64,000 nucleotides of DNA from Isoetes taiwanensis. Lineage: Eukaryota > Streptophyta > Lycopodiopsida > Isoetales > Isoetaceae. The notes under the pieces are model-generated. The model saw only the letters and a program-made list of their open reading frames with translations, ran no database searches and was not told the DNA's origin. Made by a program: the position numbers and the translations under genes. The DNA lies in the NCBI GenBank assembly GCA_021234155.1, contig JAJEKV010000003.1:27883166-27947165 (forward strand), given 5' to 3'. Shown here one piece after another: positions 20,901 to 31,454 of the stretch; the first letter of the stretch is position 1, and every line of letters starts with the position of its first letter.

Positions 20901-21139
20901 CTTTCTGTTTAAGCTGCCTTTGTTGAATTGTCCTAAGCTATCTCTCATGTTTCCTGAAGCCCCTCTCTTTGCTCGATATCGCAGGGTTCACCAACAGGAT
21001 CCTCCATCTGCTCCTCTGGCACTCCATGCTCCTAGATCATCTCCCACCTCAATGGATATCTCTCACATCCCTGCGCCTGTGACTGCCCCCCCTTCTCTTC
21101 CAGTTGCAGCTCCTCCACCTCAGTCTCTGGATCACCAAA

Positions 21140-21860
21140 TGTTGAGACTGGCCTTGTTAATATGTATAACAAATGCAAGAGTTTAGAAGATGCATGCAGA
21201 GTATCTGATAATAAGTGAGCAAAATTTGGTTTCATGGAATATCATTATTTCTGCATGTGTTCAGCATGGATGTGGCAAAGATTCTCTTGAATTATTTTCA
21301 CAACTCCAAGAAAGTGGCCTGAAACCAAATAAATTCATCCGAGCAAGTATTCTGCATGTGCTACTCCAACTCTTATAGATCAGGGTAAGGTAATGCATGC
21401 CCATATCATTGGCAGTGGTTATGAAACAGAGCTTGTTGTCAAAACTCTCTTTTAACAATGTATGTGTGGAGGCTTGAGGATGCTGATAAAATATTTCGAA
21501 AGATGCCGGAAAGGGATGATGTGTTATGGAATGCCATAATTACAGCAAATGCACAACATGGAAATGGAAACTTGGCTGTTGAACTCTACCAGTAGATGCA
21601 AAAGGAGGGCATTAAACCAAATGAGTTTACTTTTGTTAGTGTCATAGATGCATGTGCATCTTTGGCAGCTATAGAAGAATGAGAATGAGAAGAGGGGATG
21701 GAGGTCCATGCTCAGATACTTGACACTGAATTACATGCAAGTATTCTAATTGGAAATGCAACTTTTATGGAAGTGTGGGAATGTGGAAGATGCTGAGGAG
21801 GTTTTTAACGAAATGCCGAAGCAGAATATTATTGCATGGGCTGTAATGATAGTACATTAG
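21140..21860 (+). pseudogene. Pentatricopeptide repeat (PPR) pseudogene
   Basis: PPR motifs of the PLS class follow one another through frame changes: NLVSWNIIISACVQHGCGKD and SLELFSQLQESGLKPNKF at 21,220-21,340, then VMHAHIIGSGYETELVVKTL, DDVLWNAIITANAQHGNG, LAVELYQ with MQKEGIKPNEFTFVSVIDAC and MEVHAQILDTEL, and finally AEEVFNEMPKQNIIAWAVMI at 21,790-21,850. PPR proteins edit or process organelle RNA. At least five stops or frameshifts. No E or DYW domain in the window. It directly follows the LINE ORF1 scrap. Confidence 0.85.
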
Positions 21861-21963
21861 CTGCAATTTAACTATCTAAAATAAATTACGAGTCAATACC
21901 AAACTAGACTTCAAATTAGATTGGGAAAGCTTGTTTACCTGTTGTAGAAGGTTACGAAATGAT

Positions 21964-23411
21964 TTATGTAGGAATTACGTAGGAGACCATGCATACTCCG
22001 GTGGCCCCTGTAACTGTTAGAACGGTACCTGAGTTGTTTGGCCAAATTGCTGCAATTATGGTACAAAATGCTAGAATGGCAACTGTCGCACTGAGCTGGC
22101 GTGCAAGCTTGTTTTTCTCCTTGTTACCAGGAATCGTGCCGCATTGGGAATTCCATGGTAGGACAGCCCATAGCAAGGTACACTGCACTAATCATCTTTC
22201 ATGAAGAAAACTTGGGTTGGCACTAATCTGATGAATGAATATAGACATATACATGACATTGAGAGATTGAGAATTCCTTGGGGAAGTCCAACCCCAAGCC
22301 AAGTATTCTCAAGAATGTTGCTTTCAGTGGACTTCCCATAATATGCTGCACCAAAGAAGCCTGCAACTCCATATATAAAATATGCTGTACCTGTATTATG
22401 GAGAATACTTAGAATACATCTAAATTCAGAGATCCTCTTAATAAGCACAACCAATCATATTAAGCAGGCTATGCAGCAGGGTTGCAAAGAAAAGACTCTT
22501 ACTGATTGCATTACCTAACTACAAAACTATATCATCGACCATCTGTTGGCAATTGCCACCATCATTTGCTTCTCACTCAATCATTCAATTTCTACAGTTA
22601 TTACCAGCTGGGATGTAGCACATGCAGATCAGATTTGCATGCTTGCGTCATAACGCCAGAGAGAGTTTTAAGTCTACATTGTTTGGCTATTGTTAGGAGT
22701 ATTAGAAAACAACTATGGCTCCGTACCTTCTATAATTTGCAGCACTAGCTGGTAGATCTGATGGTCAAATTACACTACAGGTTGCATGGACTATTCCCTA
22801 TAAACAGGACAAGAGTTTTGAGCTCATCCACTATCAGTCTCCAATGTAATTGTGTCTTCATTTCAGCTCCCATTCTAATTGCAAACCTACATGTTTTATT
22901 GCTTATAATTTATGTCAATGGGAAACCATGTCAAATGCACTGTCTTTGGTTGATAGTAAATGGGAACCTCATGTCTACTTACTCCATTATATGATAAAAA
23001 TGTACAGAACTACCTAAGCCTGATAAATTTGGCGGCATGATGCAAATTTCTTACCAACAGGGATAGGTTCAATACTGTATATGTTACGTAATACGTATTT
23101 TTCGTTTGATACGGCACAAATTTGACGTTTAATACGTCCAAAATACGTCCAAAAAAATTCCCGGCGGCGAGTATAAAATACGAAAAATACCTATTTTTCC
23201 CAAAAATACGTATTTTTGGACTTTATACGTCTGAAAAAATAATTTCATACGTACAGAACCTATCCCTGCTTACCAAGAATTACAGAACGTACTGAATACA
23301 TGGTTATGTTCACCCCAAGTTTCCCAGGGGGCATCTCTGAAAGAAAGGGCATCATCATTGGTTGTGCATAGAATGCAAATCCAAATATTGACACTGCTTG
23401 TGCAATAGAAC
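21964..23411 (-). pseudogene. Amino-acid transporter (AAAP/SLC38-type) gene fragment with introns
   Basis: Three exon-like blocks lie in order on the minus strand. 23,411-23,274: SIAQAVSIFGFAFYAQPMMM then PFLSEMPPGKLGVNI, bounded by TAG before and G/GTAAG after. 22,454-22,250: GTAYFIYGVAGFFGAAYYGK then STESNILEN and GILNLSMS, the glycine-rich helix and loop typical of the AAAP family. 22,205-21,964: VYLAMGCPTMEFPMRHDS, then KLARQLSATVAILAFCTIIA and the helix GTVLTVTGATGVCMVSYVIP. The order fits the middle and C-terminal helices of an amino-acid/auxin permease family member. No start exon was found upstream, and the last block needs a frame jump, so this is a fragment or decayed gene. A hAT MITE sits in the first intron at the donor site. 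Confidence 0.65.
23058..23268. mobile_element. hAT-type MITE, 211 bp, with 8-bp target duplication
   Basis: Perfect 13-bp terminal inverted repeats CAGGGATAGGTTC / GAACCTATCCCTG. The 8-bp direct duplication CTTACCAA flanks both ends (23,050-23,057 and 23,269-23,276). Eight-bp duplications and a CAGGG start are characteristic of the hAT superfamily. Many TACGT copies lie inside, probably subterminal transposase-binding repeats. No coding capacity. Confidence 0.95.
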
Positions 23412-24320
23412 CTACATACAAATTCAAAAGGATTAAACGCTGCTTTGCTTATAATCTATCCCTTCATAAACATCAGCTACTTGGTTCTTCTCAGAGTTAA
23501 AGAAGTAGAAGATGCAACATTTATCCTACTATATGTATGATTAGGTTTTTCTATCACTCTCCCACCACGTCAGCAATAGGTATTTTTTCCCCCCTAAACG
23601 TGGGTATCCTCCGCCCCTCCGCCGTTGTGATTTAAAGGCCCCAGCGTTGAAATAATCCGGTGTAATAATCCAGGTAATTATGTAGGATTCTTTTGTTCAG
23701 TTTAATTTACGGCTACAAACAATGACAGAAGATTTTGCAAGCCTTCAAAACTCAGGGTGGAATTGAACGGCGCCTTAACGAGACCAAATCCAACCTCGGC
23801 TGTGTAGATTGCTACAGAATATAGAAGAATCCTGCACAAAGATCAATTCCAACCTCGGCTCTCTAGATTATTACCACATCGTTTAAAGCTGAAGATTTTG
23901 TGCCGAGTTTGAGCTTAAGAATGCTAAAATGCACGAAGAAATTTAATGTGCAGAGTTGCTACTGCTAAATCAGAGCTCTGATTGGACTCGGCGTGGCTCT
24001 GAAGAGCAAATCAATAATTTCTTCGCAGAAACACAGCGGCACAACCCCTCCTTTCTTCGATCCTTTCCAAATCCGACCCTCCGGACTTCCTTCTGAATGC
24101 AAAATAGAAAACCCCTTTCTTTCTCAAGATCCCTAATCCGGCTTCTACTTCTCAAACGCCAGCTATGACGTCAAGGAAAATGGATCTGCATTCTTGTTTT
24201 TCATCCAATCAGAGACTGCCGTGTGGCGATCATTCTAACCGAGAATGAATTCACGCTCTCCATTCTTGCTGCAACCTGCTGTATCCAGTATCTTCGTGAT
24301 TGCTGCACCGTTTTTTTTTT
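23277..24320. other. Exon block of the transporter, then no gene recognised
   Basis: Beyond the transporter exon (to 23,411) there is AT-rich sequence with a minus-strand Arg/Lys-rich frame (24,155-23,970) that I do not recognise. Confidence 0.3.
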
Positions 24321-24324
24321 CCTT

Positions 24325-24483
24325 GACGTCGTGGAAGATCAAGAAGTCGATGATTCTTGGCCTGGCAGGGGAGCTGGCCACCGCCAGCAGCCAGTCGCGC
24401 CTACCCGGCGCTCCTGGCTGCTGGCGGTGGCCAGCCCCTGCCAGGCCAAGAATCATCTCCTTCTCGCTCTTCCACATAACGTC
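24325..24483. ncRNA. Long near-perfect hairpin, candidate small-RNA precursor or fold-back
   Basis: Arms 24,351-24,394 and 24,414-24,455 pair almost completely (GATTCTTGGCCTGGCAGGGG with its complement, then CTGGCCACCGCCAGCAGCCA), with only a 2-base bulge and a 19-base loop. Pairing extends outward with mismatches to about 24,325 and 24,483 (GTGGAAGATCAAGAAG against GTGGAAGAGCGAGAAG). The perfect core with looser outer arms suggests either a young MIRNA-like locus born from an inverted duplication or a small fold-back repeat. Expression is unknown. Confidence 0.5.
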
Positions 24484-24499
24484 TCCAAACGCCATAAAA

Positions 24500-25868
24500 T
24501 GGAGTTGATTGCATAATATTTCTGCTAAGCTAACACGGAAAAAGAGCCTTCAAGTTTTGAGAAACTGGCAGATTCCTTGAGCTTCAACATTCTGTGTTTC
24601 AACCTCCTCCTCTTCCACAATATCTGCTTGGCTACCTGCTTCAAATCCTACGCAACTAATTTACAGTTGAAGCTCTGGTCTAAAATGCAAGGAAACCAAA
24701 TAATCAGGACCCCGCTGCGTATGCCTTCCAGAATCGAATTCCAACCGCAATGCAATAAAAATGCCTCGACTGCTGTATTACAAAGGATAAAAATGGCCCG
24801 ACTGCTGAGATATGCCCTGTTCTGCTGATTCTTCTCTGTAGAATTCACCCTTTCGTTAAACTCGATTTAGAAACGTCAGTTTAGACTTTAATTCCATTAC
24901 CACAGCTAAACTTAAAATCTAACCCTATGTTTTTACCAAATTTCTCCATCCTTGAAACTTTGGACCCATAATCAAATGCAAAATCTGCCATCATAAAGCA
25001 ATCTTCGTCTCGTTCTCATCTTAAGCACTCTACACGAGTGGAATATCCATAGCATAAAACATTGGACTCTCTATGCTACCAACCAAGGAACTTAGTTTTT
25101 GTATGAGGAACTTCAACAATTGACTCAGCCGGGCCATACCCAATCTTCCTCCATAACTAAGGCCTAGATTCCACTATCTCGGTAGTAGTTGAAGGGATAA
25201 ATCAAAAGGCCACACGTGAGCAATGTTATTGTTGCTGTAGATGGAGTCCCAAACCATAAATTTTAGTGATTGAAAACCTTGCTCAGGTGATGGACGAAAA
25301 TTTGCCATCCAGAAAAGAATGAAAAAAACTAATCACTGCAAGTATTCATCTAAAGTTCAACCTATATTAAATGTCATGCTCGAAGCATTTGAAAATCCAT
25401 TTCCTCGAACTTTTAAGCCTGAAACTCATGCAACGCATCTATTGTTCATGCAGATATGTCGTATCTAAGTGGAGTTCAGATCATCTAGACAGCTTCTAAA
25501 GCTTATATGAGGCGCACAGAGCGCCGGCTTCGCCGGCGCCAAATTCTTGTATAAATATGCTGTTCTATTTTCCATCGTCATTCTTTAGATTACCCGACTT
25601 GTCTAATATCGTCCTGAAATATCGTTATTCTGTCTATATCATCTCTTTGAACAATTGAATTTAATAACTCGGTTGTCTCTGTCATCTCGGAGTTACTGGT
25701 CTCACGGCTTGCTTGTCAACTAGTTATACGATCCTTCAACGTTCTAATATTATCCTATGTATTCATTATGTATGTTGAATGGGAATGTTCATATCTGGTT
25801 GAATTGAATCTTACTTTAAAACTTAGACAACGGGTTGTCTGAATTCAATTGACAAGCTGATATCAAGT
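24500..25868. other. No gene recognised; small GC hairpin at 25,521
   Basis: AT-rich with no family signature. At 25,521-25,539 there is a perfect GCGCCGGC/TTC/GCCGGCGC hairpin in otherwise AT-rich DNA. Confidence 0.4.
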
Positions 25869-26277
25869 ATAGTTGCCATTTGAGATAGTATTAACATTTA
25901 CGTCCCAGATTCTTACTGATAGTACCTGCATGGACAGATCGCTAATGCCATTTACTAAGCATACTTTGGTGACTCAAATTCTGTCAAGCTTAAAGCTTCC
26001 TTGTATTCTGCTAGATGATTTTTACCAAGGTAATAAGTTTCAGCCATCCAAAGTATTCACGTTGGTGGCCATGCATGCCAATAATGCCACCATCCACAAA
26101 CACATGTATTTCCTAAACCAGATCTCTCAAGACACCAATGCAACTTCTTCCTCCAGTCAACCAGTCAACTTCACCCACTCAAATGAGAGCAGTACATCAC
26201 TATCTAGTGTGAGTAACAAAGACAAAAATGAATGTGTTTGCCACATTCTACAACTCCAATTCCAAGCCCCTTGTTGA
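25869..26277 (+). other. Unassigned 134-codon frame
   Basis: An open frame with a Ser/Thr/Asn-rich C-terminal half (SQDTNATSSSSQPVNFTHSN). It begins without a convincing ATG context (track start is an alternative codon) and shows no domain. It abuts the PPR fragment downstream. I cannot tell if it is real. Confidence 0.2.
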
Positions 26278-26339
26278 CCATGCAGCAGTAAAATAGAATT
26301 CTTGACAATGCCACTTTAATGGGTCTTCTTTTTTGCAGG

Positions 26340-26560
26340 GGTAGGTCATGCAGCATTTCCTGAAGGAAAGCAGATTTATGCTCAAATAAAGGACATAGGT
26401 TTACATTTAGATGCAAGAATAGGGACCGCCCTTGTCAAATGCATGCAAACTCTAAAACTCTTCAAGATGCAAATTGTTTTCCACAGAAATGCAAGGTATG
26501 TAATGGCGACAGGGTATGATTCATGCATCATGTCTCCTGGGGAAAATGGAGCAAGAAGCT
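26340..26560 (+). pseudogene. PPR fragment
   Basis: The plus strand reads FPEGKQIYAQIKDIGLHLDA then RIGTALVKCMQTLKLF and VFHRNARYVMATGYDSCI. This matches a PLS-class PPR unit (GKQIHAxIxxxGLxxDxxVGTALVxMYAKCGSL...VFDxMxxRDVxxWT). About 60 residues with a changed core and no further repeats. Confidence 0.7.
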
Positions 26561-26912
26561 GTGTATGGGAACCATGAAAAGCCTGAAATAATTTCCCTAA
26601 GAACAATGTAGTTCCATGATTTTAGCAAGATTTTGTCGTCAACCGTCAACCGCAACCAGCCTAACTTGCATAGAATATGCTATGCCATGGAAATGTAAAC
26701 TATGAGCCAGGTTGTGGTTCAAAGTCATATAGGACCTGGCTCTAGCTCTGATGCAGTTTAAAAACTTATAAACAAAACTCAATATACTCAAATGATGTTG
26801 GAAACAAATAGAGGGTGTTTTGGTTCTGTTAGTGCAAGCACTTGCTTTGTTTACCATAATCTTCAAGGTACAAAATAGTAGACAGCATCCAATAAGGAGG
26901 ATTCAAATATAG

Positions 26913-27138
26913 AGGATGATAAAGAAGAAATATATTAGTCCAAGCTAAATCTAGTGCATTGCAAACCAAGCTCAAAAACTGCTAGGCTAATGCAAATAAT
27001 TAGCTAATGAGAAACAATGCTTTGACTTTGCTTGTGCAAATACCTGCTTTGTTGTTCTAGCTTTCAAAATATAGGGAATTCAGTGAAAGGGGTTTGGATT
27101 TAATAGCATTATTTGCTGACAAGCACAATAGATGATGC
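26913..27138. repeat. Segment repeated exactly at the right edge of the window
   Basis: These 226 bases are identical to 63,775-64,000, same orientation. The copy probably continues past the window end. No coding content. Confidence 0.97.
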
Positions 27139-27848
27139 TTTGGTTATGTCGTATATGTGCTTTGATTAGCATTGAGAATATTAAAGATCACGCCAAAATA
27201 TGCAAGGACGGGAAATCCATTGTATGGATTCGGAGATTGTGTGAACACCATAAAGATTCTAAGGAACACCGAGCTGGCATCCATTGAAGGGCCTGGAGTT
27301 CTGCATTCCTTATTGCCCACAGATGGTCCAAACATACGGCCGCTATTAAGCGCGATCTGTGACCAACCCATATACGTCAACCTGCTAGTTGTTATTATCG
27401 GGGTCAAAGGATATGTGATGTTCCCTTGTCGCAGATGGGTGCAGCGAAAAGGATGTTGCAGAATTCAAGTTCTGGCCTGAACAGGCACATGTGTTTGAGA
27501 AGCTCAAACACTTGTTTCTTTTAGGGCGTAAGCCCGTTGTCTTATTCCCTGAAGGCCAGTACATTCTGTGGCCAGACTAGTTTAACATCTGCAGAGGCTA
27601 CAATGGCATTCAAGTTTGTAGAGGACGTAGTATCAAGCTGGTTTCGCATAAAGTCATGATATCAAGTATTCTATTATTTTGGAGTAGCAATTTTGATTGA
27701 TTGTGAAAACATGACTTTGAAGTATGATTTAAGCAACTTCACCATCGGGCCATGGAGGGTAACCCTCCGTGCGCAGCACCTTGTTTTGTTTGGTTTGGAG
27801 AATAAGAGTCTTGAGGTGTTTCAGCAAACTAACGAACTTCCTTTAACA
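27139..27848. other. Unassigned coding-like stretch
   Basis: Open frames exist on both strands at 27,144-27,480. A plus-strand stretch near 27,450-27,580 reads VFEKLKHLFLLGRKPVVLFP then EGQYILWPD, which looks protein-like but was not recognised. No confident start, stop or family. Confidence 0.25.
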
Positions 27849-28090
27849 TGTGTTGCCTTTCTGCCAGATGCAAGATCAGGAAGTTATGATGTGATTATAG
27901 TTGACTCTTCAGATCCTATTAGTATGTTAGTGAAAACATGGATGTTCTAGCATTATGCATACTAGATAATAAGTTGATGTTGTGTGTCTTACAAAAATTT
28001 GTAAATTGCACCAGGTCCAGTACAACAATTTTTTGAGATGCCTTTTTTCCAATCAATGGCAAAAGCTTTGTGCCTAGGAGTATGGTTTGA
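27849..28090 (+). pseudogene. Spermidine/spermine synthase fragment with a GT-AG intron
   Basis: Exon piece 27,849-27,921 encodes CVAFLPDARSGSYDVIIVDS then SDPI, the aminopropyltransferase core; YDVIIVDSSDP contains the catalytic Asp and putrescine-binding region of the family. A 93-bp intron (GTATG...CCAG, 27,922-28,014) follows. The next exon reads PVQQFFEMPFFQSMAKALCL, matching the family sequence [23 protein letters not shown]. The enzyme transfers aminopropyl groups in polyamine synthesis. Neither the N-terminal substrate part nor the rest of the C-terminus was found; the frame ends soon after KALC. The retained intron means the piece was moved as genomic DNA and not as processed mRNA. 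Confidence 0.82.
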
Positions 28091-28559
28091 TCTCGAGACA
28101 AACTCTAAGCTCTTTCTAATGTATGCTAGAAGCTGCATTTTCTCTGTAGGTTTCTGAATTTGAGATTTAAGTTCTGGTTCTTTGTAGCCTGACAATGAAA
28201 TCCACATATGTTGCATTGCCACCAACTATTCCTTTTCGCAAATAGCATGCATAAACTACAATGAGATTTGGGCACTCTGTTCATTCCGGAAATCATATGT
28301 ATTCAAAGCATTTAATTATCTATATATAATGAAGCAAAGATACATCCTCCAAAACGACTAAAACACTATGAGTTTTGGCTACTTATGTTGATCCTCCTCC
28401 CTGCCCTCTGCATTCATTCTCTCCTATCAGGGCTTCAAGTGTCAGATTGTAATCTGATCTGTTGCCAAACATGGCATGTAGACTGTCGAGCTCTTTCGCC
28501 GAGTGCTGGGTTCTATCTAGCAATAATAGAACATGTGCTTCTCTTTTCTGTTGGAACAG
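28091..28559. other. No gene recognised
   Basis: AT-rich, no family signature in either strand. Confidence 0.35.
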
Positions 28560-29050
28560 ATGGTAGTTTGCATCGAAATGGGCCTTAAGATCATTGCCTA
28601 TCCATAGATCTATGGTTCTTCAAGGCTGATAAAACTGGCCAAGAAACATCAAAGGATTCAAAGTTTGCTTCATGCCATAGCAAAAAAAGACTTATGGGCC
28701 TTTATCCCAGCTCAAACCGAGCTATCTATGCTGAGATCGAACCCTTCTAATAGGATCCAGCTGACCTGATACGGGCCGCGATCTGCTTCAGCCAATTTCC
28801 CTTTAAAACATTAGGTCCAATCGGGTGCTGCCACCTCAGCCCCCTAAACCAAATGGTAAAGCGTTTCTATGAAGGCCCCTTTAATATTTGTTAAAATGTT
28901 CATCTAGCATACGAAACTTTTGCCATTTAAAAATAACCCAACAACGCCCCTAAGCGGTAACGGCCGCTTGGAACATTCTCAGGCCACCCAGTGGCACTTC
29001 CAAGGCCAACTCACAACTACTGCTCCTAGGCGGTCTCCCAGCTCTTGAAA
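28560..29050 (-). repeat. Reversed gypsy LTR fragment
   Basis: The reverse complement matches about 90-560 of the LTR at the left edge of the window, e.g. GGGTGGCCTGAGAATGTTCC against GGGTGGCCTGGGAATGTTCC, followed by TAGGGGCG and AATTTTCGTATG-type blocks. No gypsy coding sequence adjoins it, so it may be a solo LTR or a remnant. Confidence 0.7.
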
Positions 29051-29079
29051 AAACTGTAATAGAAAAACTGCTAATGCAT

Positions 29080-29405
29080 GTCTTCATTCCTCAATCAATT
29101 TTTTTTGCAAAAACCTGCTAACTCCTACGTGCAATGAGCAACATGCAAGTTCAATGGTCGCAACAGGTCAAAGATAAAGAAATCATGAAGCAGAAAAAAC
29201 TAAAACCAACAGCTCAAAAATATTTATATACCAAATGGCTTGCCCTTGATCTGCAAGTCTAGAGAATATTCTTAGTCCCCTATATTACACCATCGAACAT
29301 GGATTTAAGTGCATCTAGCTTAGATCATACTTCTTCAACATGACCTATGGTTCTAATTCACCCCCAAAAATATTTGCCACATGAAGTTCCTGTAAAGATA
29401 TAGTC
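29080..29405 (-). repeat. Inverted copy of the 16.9-17.25 kb repeat
   Basis: The reverse complement matches 16,930-17,250 (GAACTTGCATGTTGCTCATT-type and AAGGGCAAGCCATTTGGTAT-type blocks, including the A/T-rich run). Confidence 0.75.
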
Positions 29406-29410
29406 CACAC

Positions 29411-29605
29411 ATGGAATCTACTTACGCATGCCAATTCTCACATGGGCAACTATATGTCTCACTATCCAGGTGCATATCAAAGAGTGGCATCAAAATGTAT
29501 ATACAAAGCACAAGCAAGCAAGGCAACTTGACCGGAAATGAAAAAACTTACACAGTTAGCACCGTGTACAAGGAGGTGCCCCAAGACGAGAGTGCATATT
29601 TCTAA
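29411..29605 (+). pseudogene. Helitron Pif1-type helicase C-terminal fragment
   Basis: From ATG at 29,411 the frame reads QFSHGQLYVSLSRCISKSGI then KMYIQSTS and VSTVYKEV. This is the C-terminal signature of Helitron helicases (PVFSHGQLYVALSRVTSxxGLKIL...NVVYKEV). The 65-residue frame ends at 29,605. The rest of the helicase and Rep domain are absent here. It shows that autonomous Helitrons, able to mobilise the 12.5-kb and 38-kb families, exist or existed in this genome. Confidence 0.85.
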
Positions 29606-29825
29606 GAGTAAGTGCTATTTAGGAATGTATAAATAAATGTCAAGGTTCACTCATTTAACAATTTTAATTGTTGATTTAGCAAGCACTTGATGACTACACA
29701 AATTATATCTTGATCTTCTGATAAAAACCCCATTTAACAAGTGAAGACAAAAAGACGTTCGACTCAGACCATTGAACAGGAAGTTTTTTTTTTTGGGGGG
29801 GGGTGGGCGTAGACGAGAAGAACAT

Positions 29826-30183
29826 TCAAAGAAGAAAAAAAAAAAACATTTGTAGTTTACTGCATAAACGTCTCCAACTCACTTCATTTTGCCAGAACCG
29901 CATCAATATCACTATAGGTAACAGCTGTGCTTGGAGCTTTAGTGTGGATAATTATCATATTAAAAATTACAATACAACTTGCAAAATGTCTTGCTCAATT
30001 TTGTGCTGCCAAAAGCACTATCAAGATCATTTCGTAAAAGCATGTAACAGTACTCCAATGATTGAATTGGAAAGGGCCCCGGGGTATCAAAGAAGAAAAA
30101 AGAAAACATTTGCAGTTTACTGCATAAACGTCTCCAACTCACTTCATTTCGCCACAACCACATCAATATCACTACAGATAACA
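29826..30183 (+). repeat. Two direct repeats of about 95 bp, 263 bp apart
   Basis: CATTTGTAGTTTACTGCATA at 29,847 recurs as CATTTGCAGTTTACTGCATA near 30,109, with the following 70 bases alike (GTCTCCAACTCACTTCATTT). A G-rich run (29,792-29,805) precedes the first copy. Confidence 0.8.
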
Positions 30184-30194
30184 GATTAGTGCAT

Positions 30195-30660
30195 TTTGAT
30201 CCGTTCAAAAGCTATAATCTGTTGCAATCTATCTTTGTAAAAGAGATCATCATCATTTTAGCATCATGTGAAATAAGATGACTTTGTTGCATTATGCTTT
30301 TGATGACCCCAACACCATATGCTTAAGTCGGCCTTAACAAGCACTTGTTTTATGCATGGCAACACCATGCACTTCATACTAGTGCATCAGTTCATAACTC
30401 TGAGTAACAAACGAGTGCATTTTGATCCCTTCAAAAGCTATAGTTTGGTACAATCTGTCTTTGTAAAGAGATCGTCATCGTCTTAGCATCATGTGAAATA
30501 AGATGATTTTGTTGCACTATGCTTATGGTGACCTAAACACACATAACTGGGCCTTTGAAGCCCCTTGAAATTGGAACTTCAAATTGCCATGAATTCTCAG
30601 GACCACTTAGTAATACATATACCAACTTTTACTTTTGAAACTGCCATTTGCCCCTTTTCT
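30195..30660 (-). pseudogene. Aspartyl protease scraps (copy P3)
   Basis: Two overlapping copies of the protease C-terminal end on the minus strand (30,195-30,330 and 30,415-30,560), then a jump to the N-terminal start region (30,600-30,660, matching 40,160-40,215). The middle of the gene is lost. The promoter-side sequence expected next appears only at 33,304, so 2.6 kb has been inserted here. Confidence 0.7.
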
Positions 30661-30691
30661 GCCTTAGGGGGACGATTTACATGCAATAGTC

Positions 30692-31291
30692 ATGCAGACT
30701 GGGGTTTTTGAGGTTTTTCTAGTGAGATCCTTGCAAGTGAACGGGTGTGGATCTGGTTCATCTTTGTTTACTTTGTATCGGAGAGTGCAAGCTAGAGAGT
30801 TATTTCCTGGGGAGAATTTAGGACAGGAAAAGAGCAAGTTCAGTTATTGGTTGAGCTCTTGCAGAATGATAACTGAGTCTGTGTGCAATGAACAACATGT
30901 AAGTTCAATGGTGGCCTATTAATTTCAATGAAGAAGTCACCTTCTAAATATTCAATTTTGTAAGGCTTGTCCATATAACATCTGGATGCAGTTGCAGCAA
31001 AAAAATGAATGACTTTACAAGATAATTTTTTATGACTTCTCATGTTTGTTGCAAGTGGGTACAATGACTTGAACATCTTGAGGATGTCTGCTTTGTATCA
31101 AAGAGTGCAAGCTAGAGAGCTATTTCCTAGGGAGAATTTAGCACAGGAAAAGAATGATACTTGAGCGGGTTTTTGGGAATTGGAAGAATAAATGGAGGAA
31201 TTTTCTGGATGACATTGAGTCAGAGCATGTAACGCAGATCTCAAGTGCCATCTTTGCATTTACTTGTATTCACAACTTTCTTCTGAATTAG
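30692..31291 (+). pseudogene. PIF/Harbinger transposase fragments, partly duplicated
   Basis: At 30,692-30,922 the frame contains RVQARELFPGENLGQEK then FSYWLSSCRMITE, the stretch before the last catalytic residue of DDE_Tnp_4 (HARBI1-like) transposases (FNYxLSSxRxxVERxFG). At 31,088-31,153 a second copy of the first part follows (66 bp direct repeat), then from ATG 31,154 RVFGNWKNKWRNFLDDIESE and IFAFTCIHNFLL to a stop at 31,291; this is the C-terminus (VERAFGxLKxRW...IxACCxLHNFL). Together they cover only the end of the transposase. Confidence 0.78.
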
Positions 31292-31454
31292 CTTGATCAA
31301 TGATTCAATTCAACAAATTGAAGGAGAAGCTATATCAAGTGCTAGTCCAAGACATGTGCACGGGAGGCCACTATCTAAGTCTTTGGAATGAGTTATATAT
31401 GTATCTAAACTCATTAGAGTGATTGGAAGAAACAATGTGCAACTATCTTGAAAG

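Noticed and set aside
24223-24516. Protein-coding ORFs on both strands at the hairpin
   Set aside because: The two proteins mirror each other because the DNA is palindromic; neither has a known domain.
25521-25539. Rho-independent terminator
   Set aside because: Hairpin is strong, but the sequence is plant nuclear DNA without a T run after it.
27144-27480. 102-codon plus-strand and 87-codon minus-strand ORFs
   Set aside because: The plus frame starts on TTG, and neither has a family match I can see; kept only as unassigned coding-like sequence.
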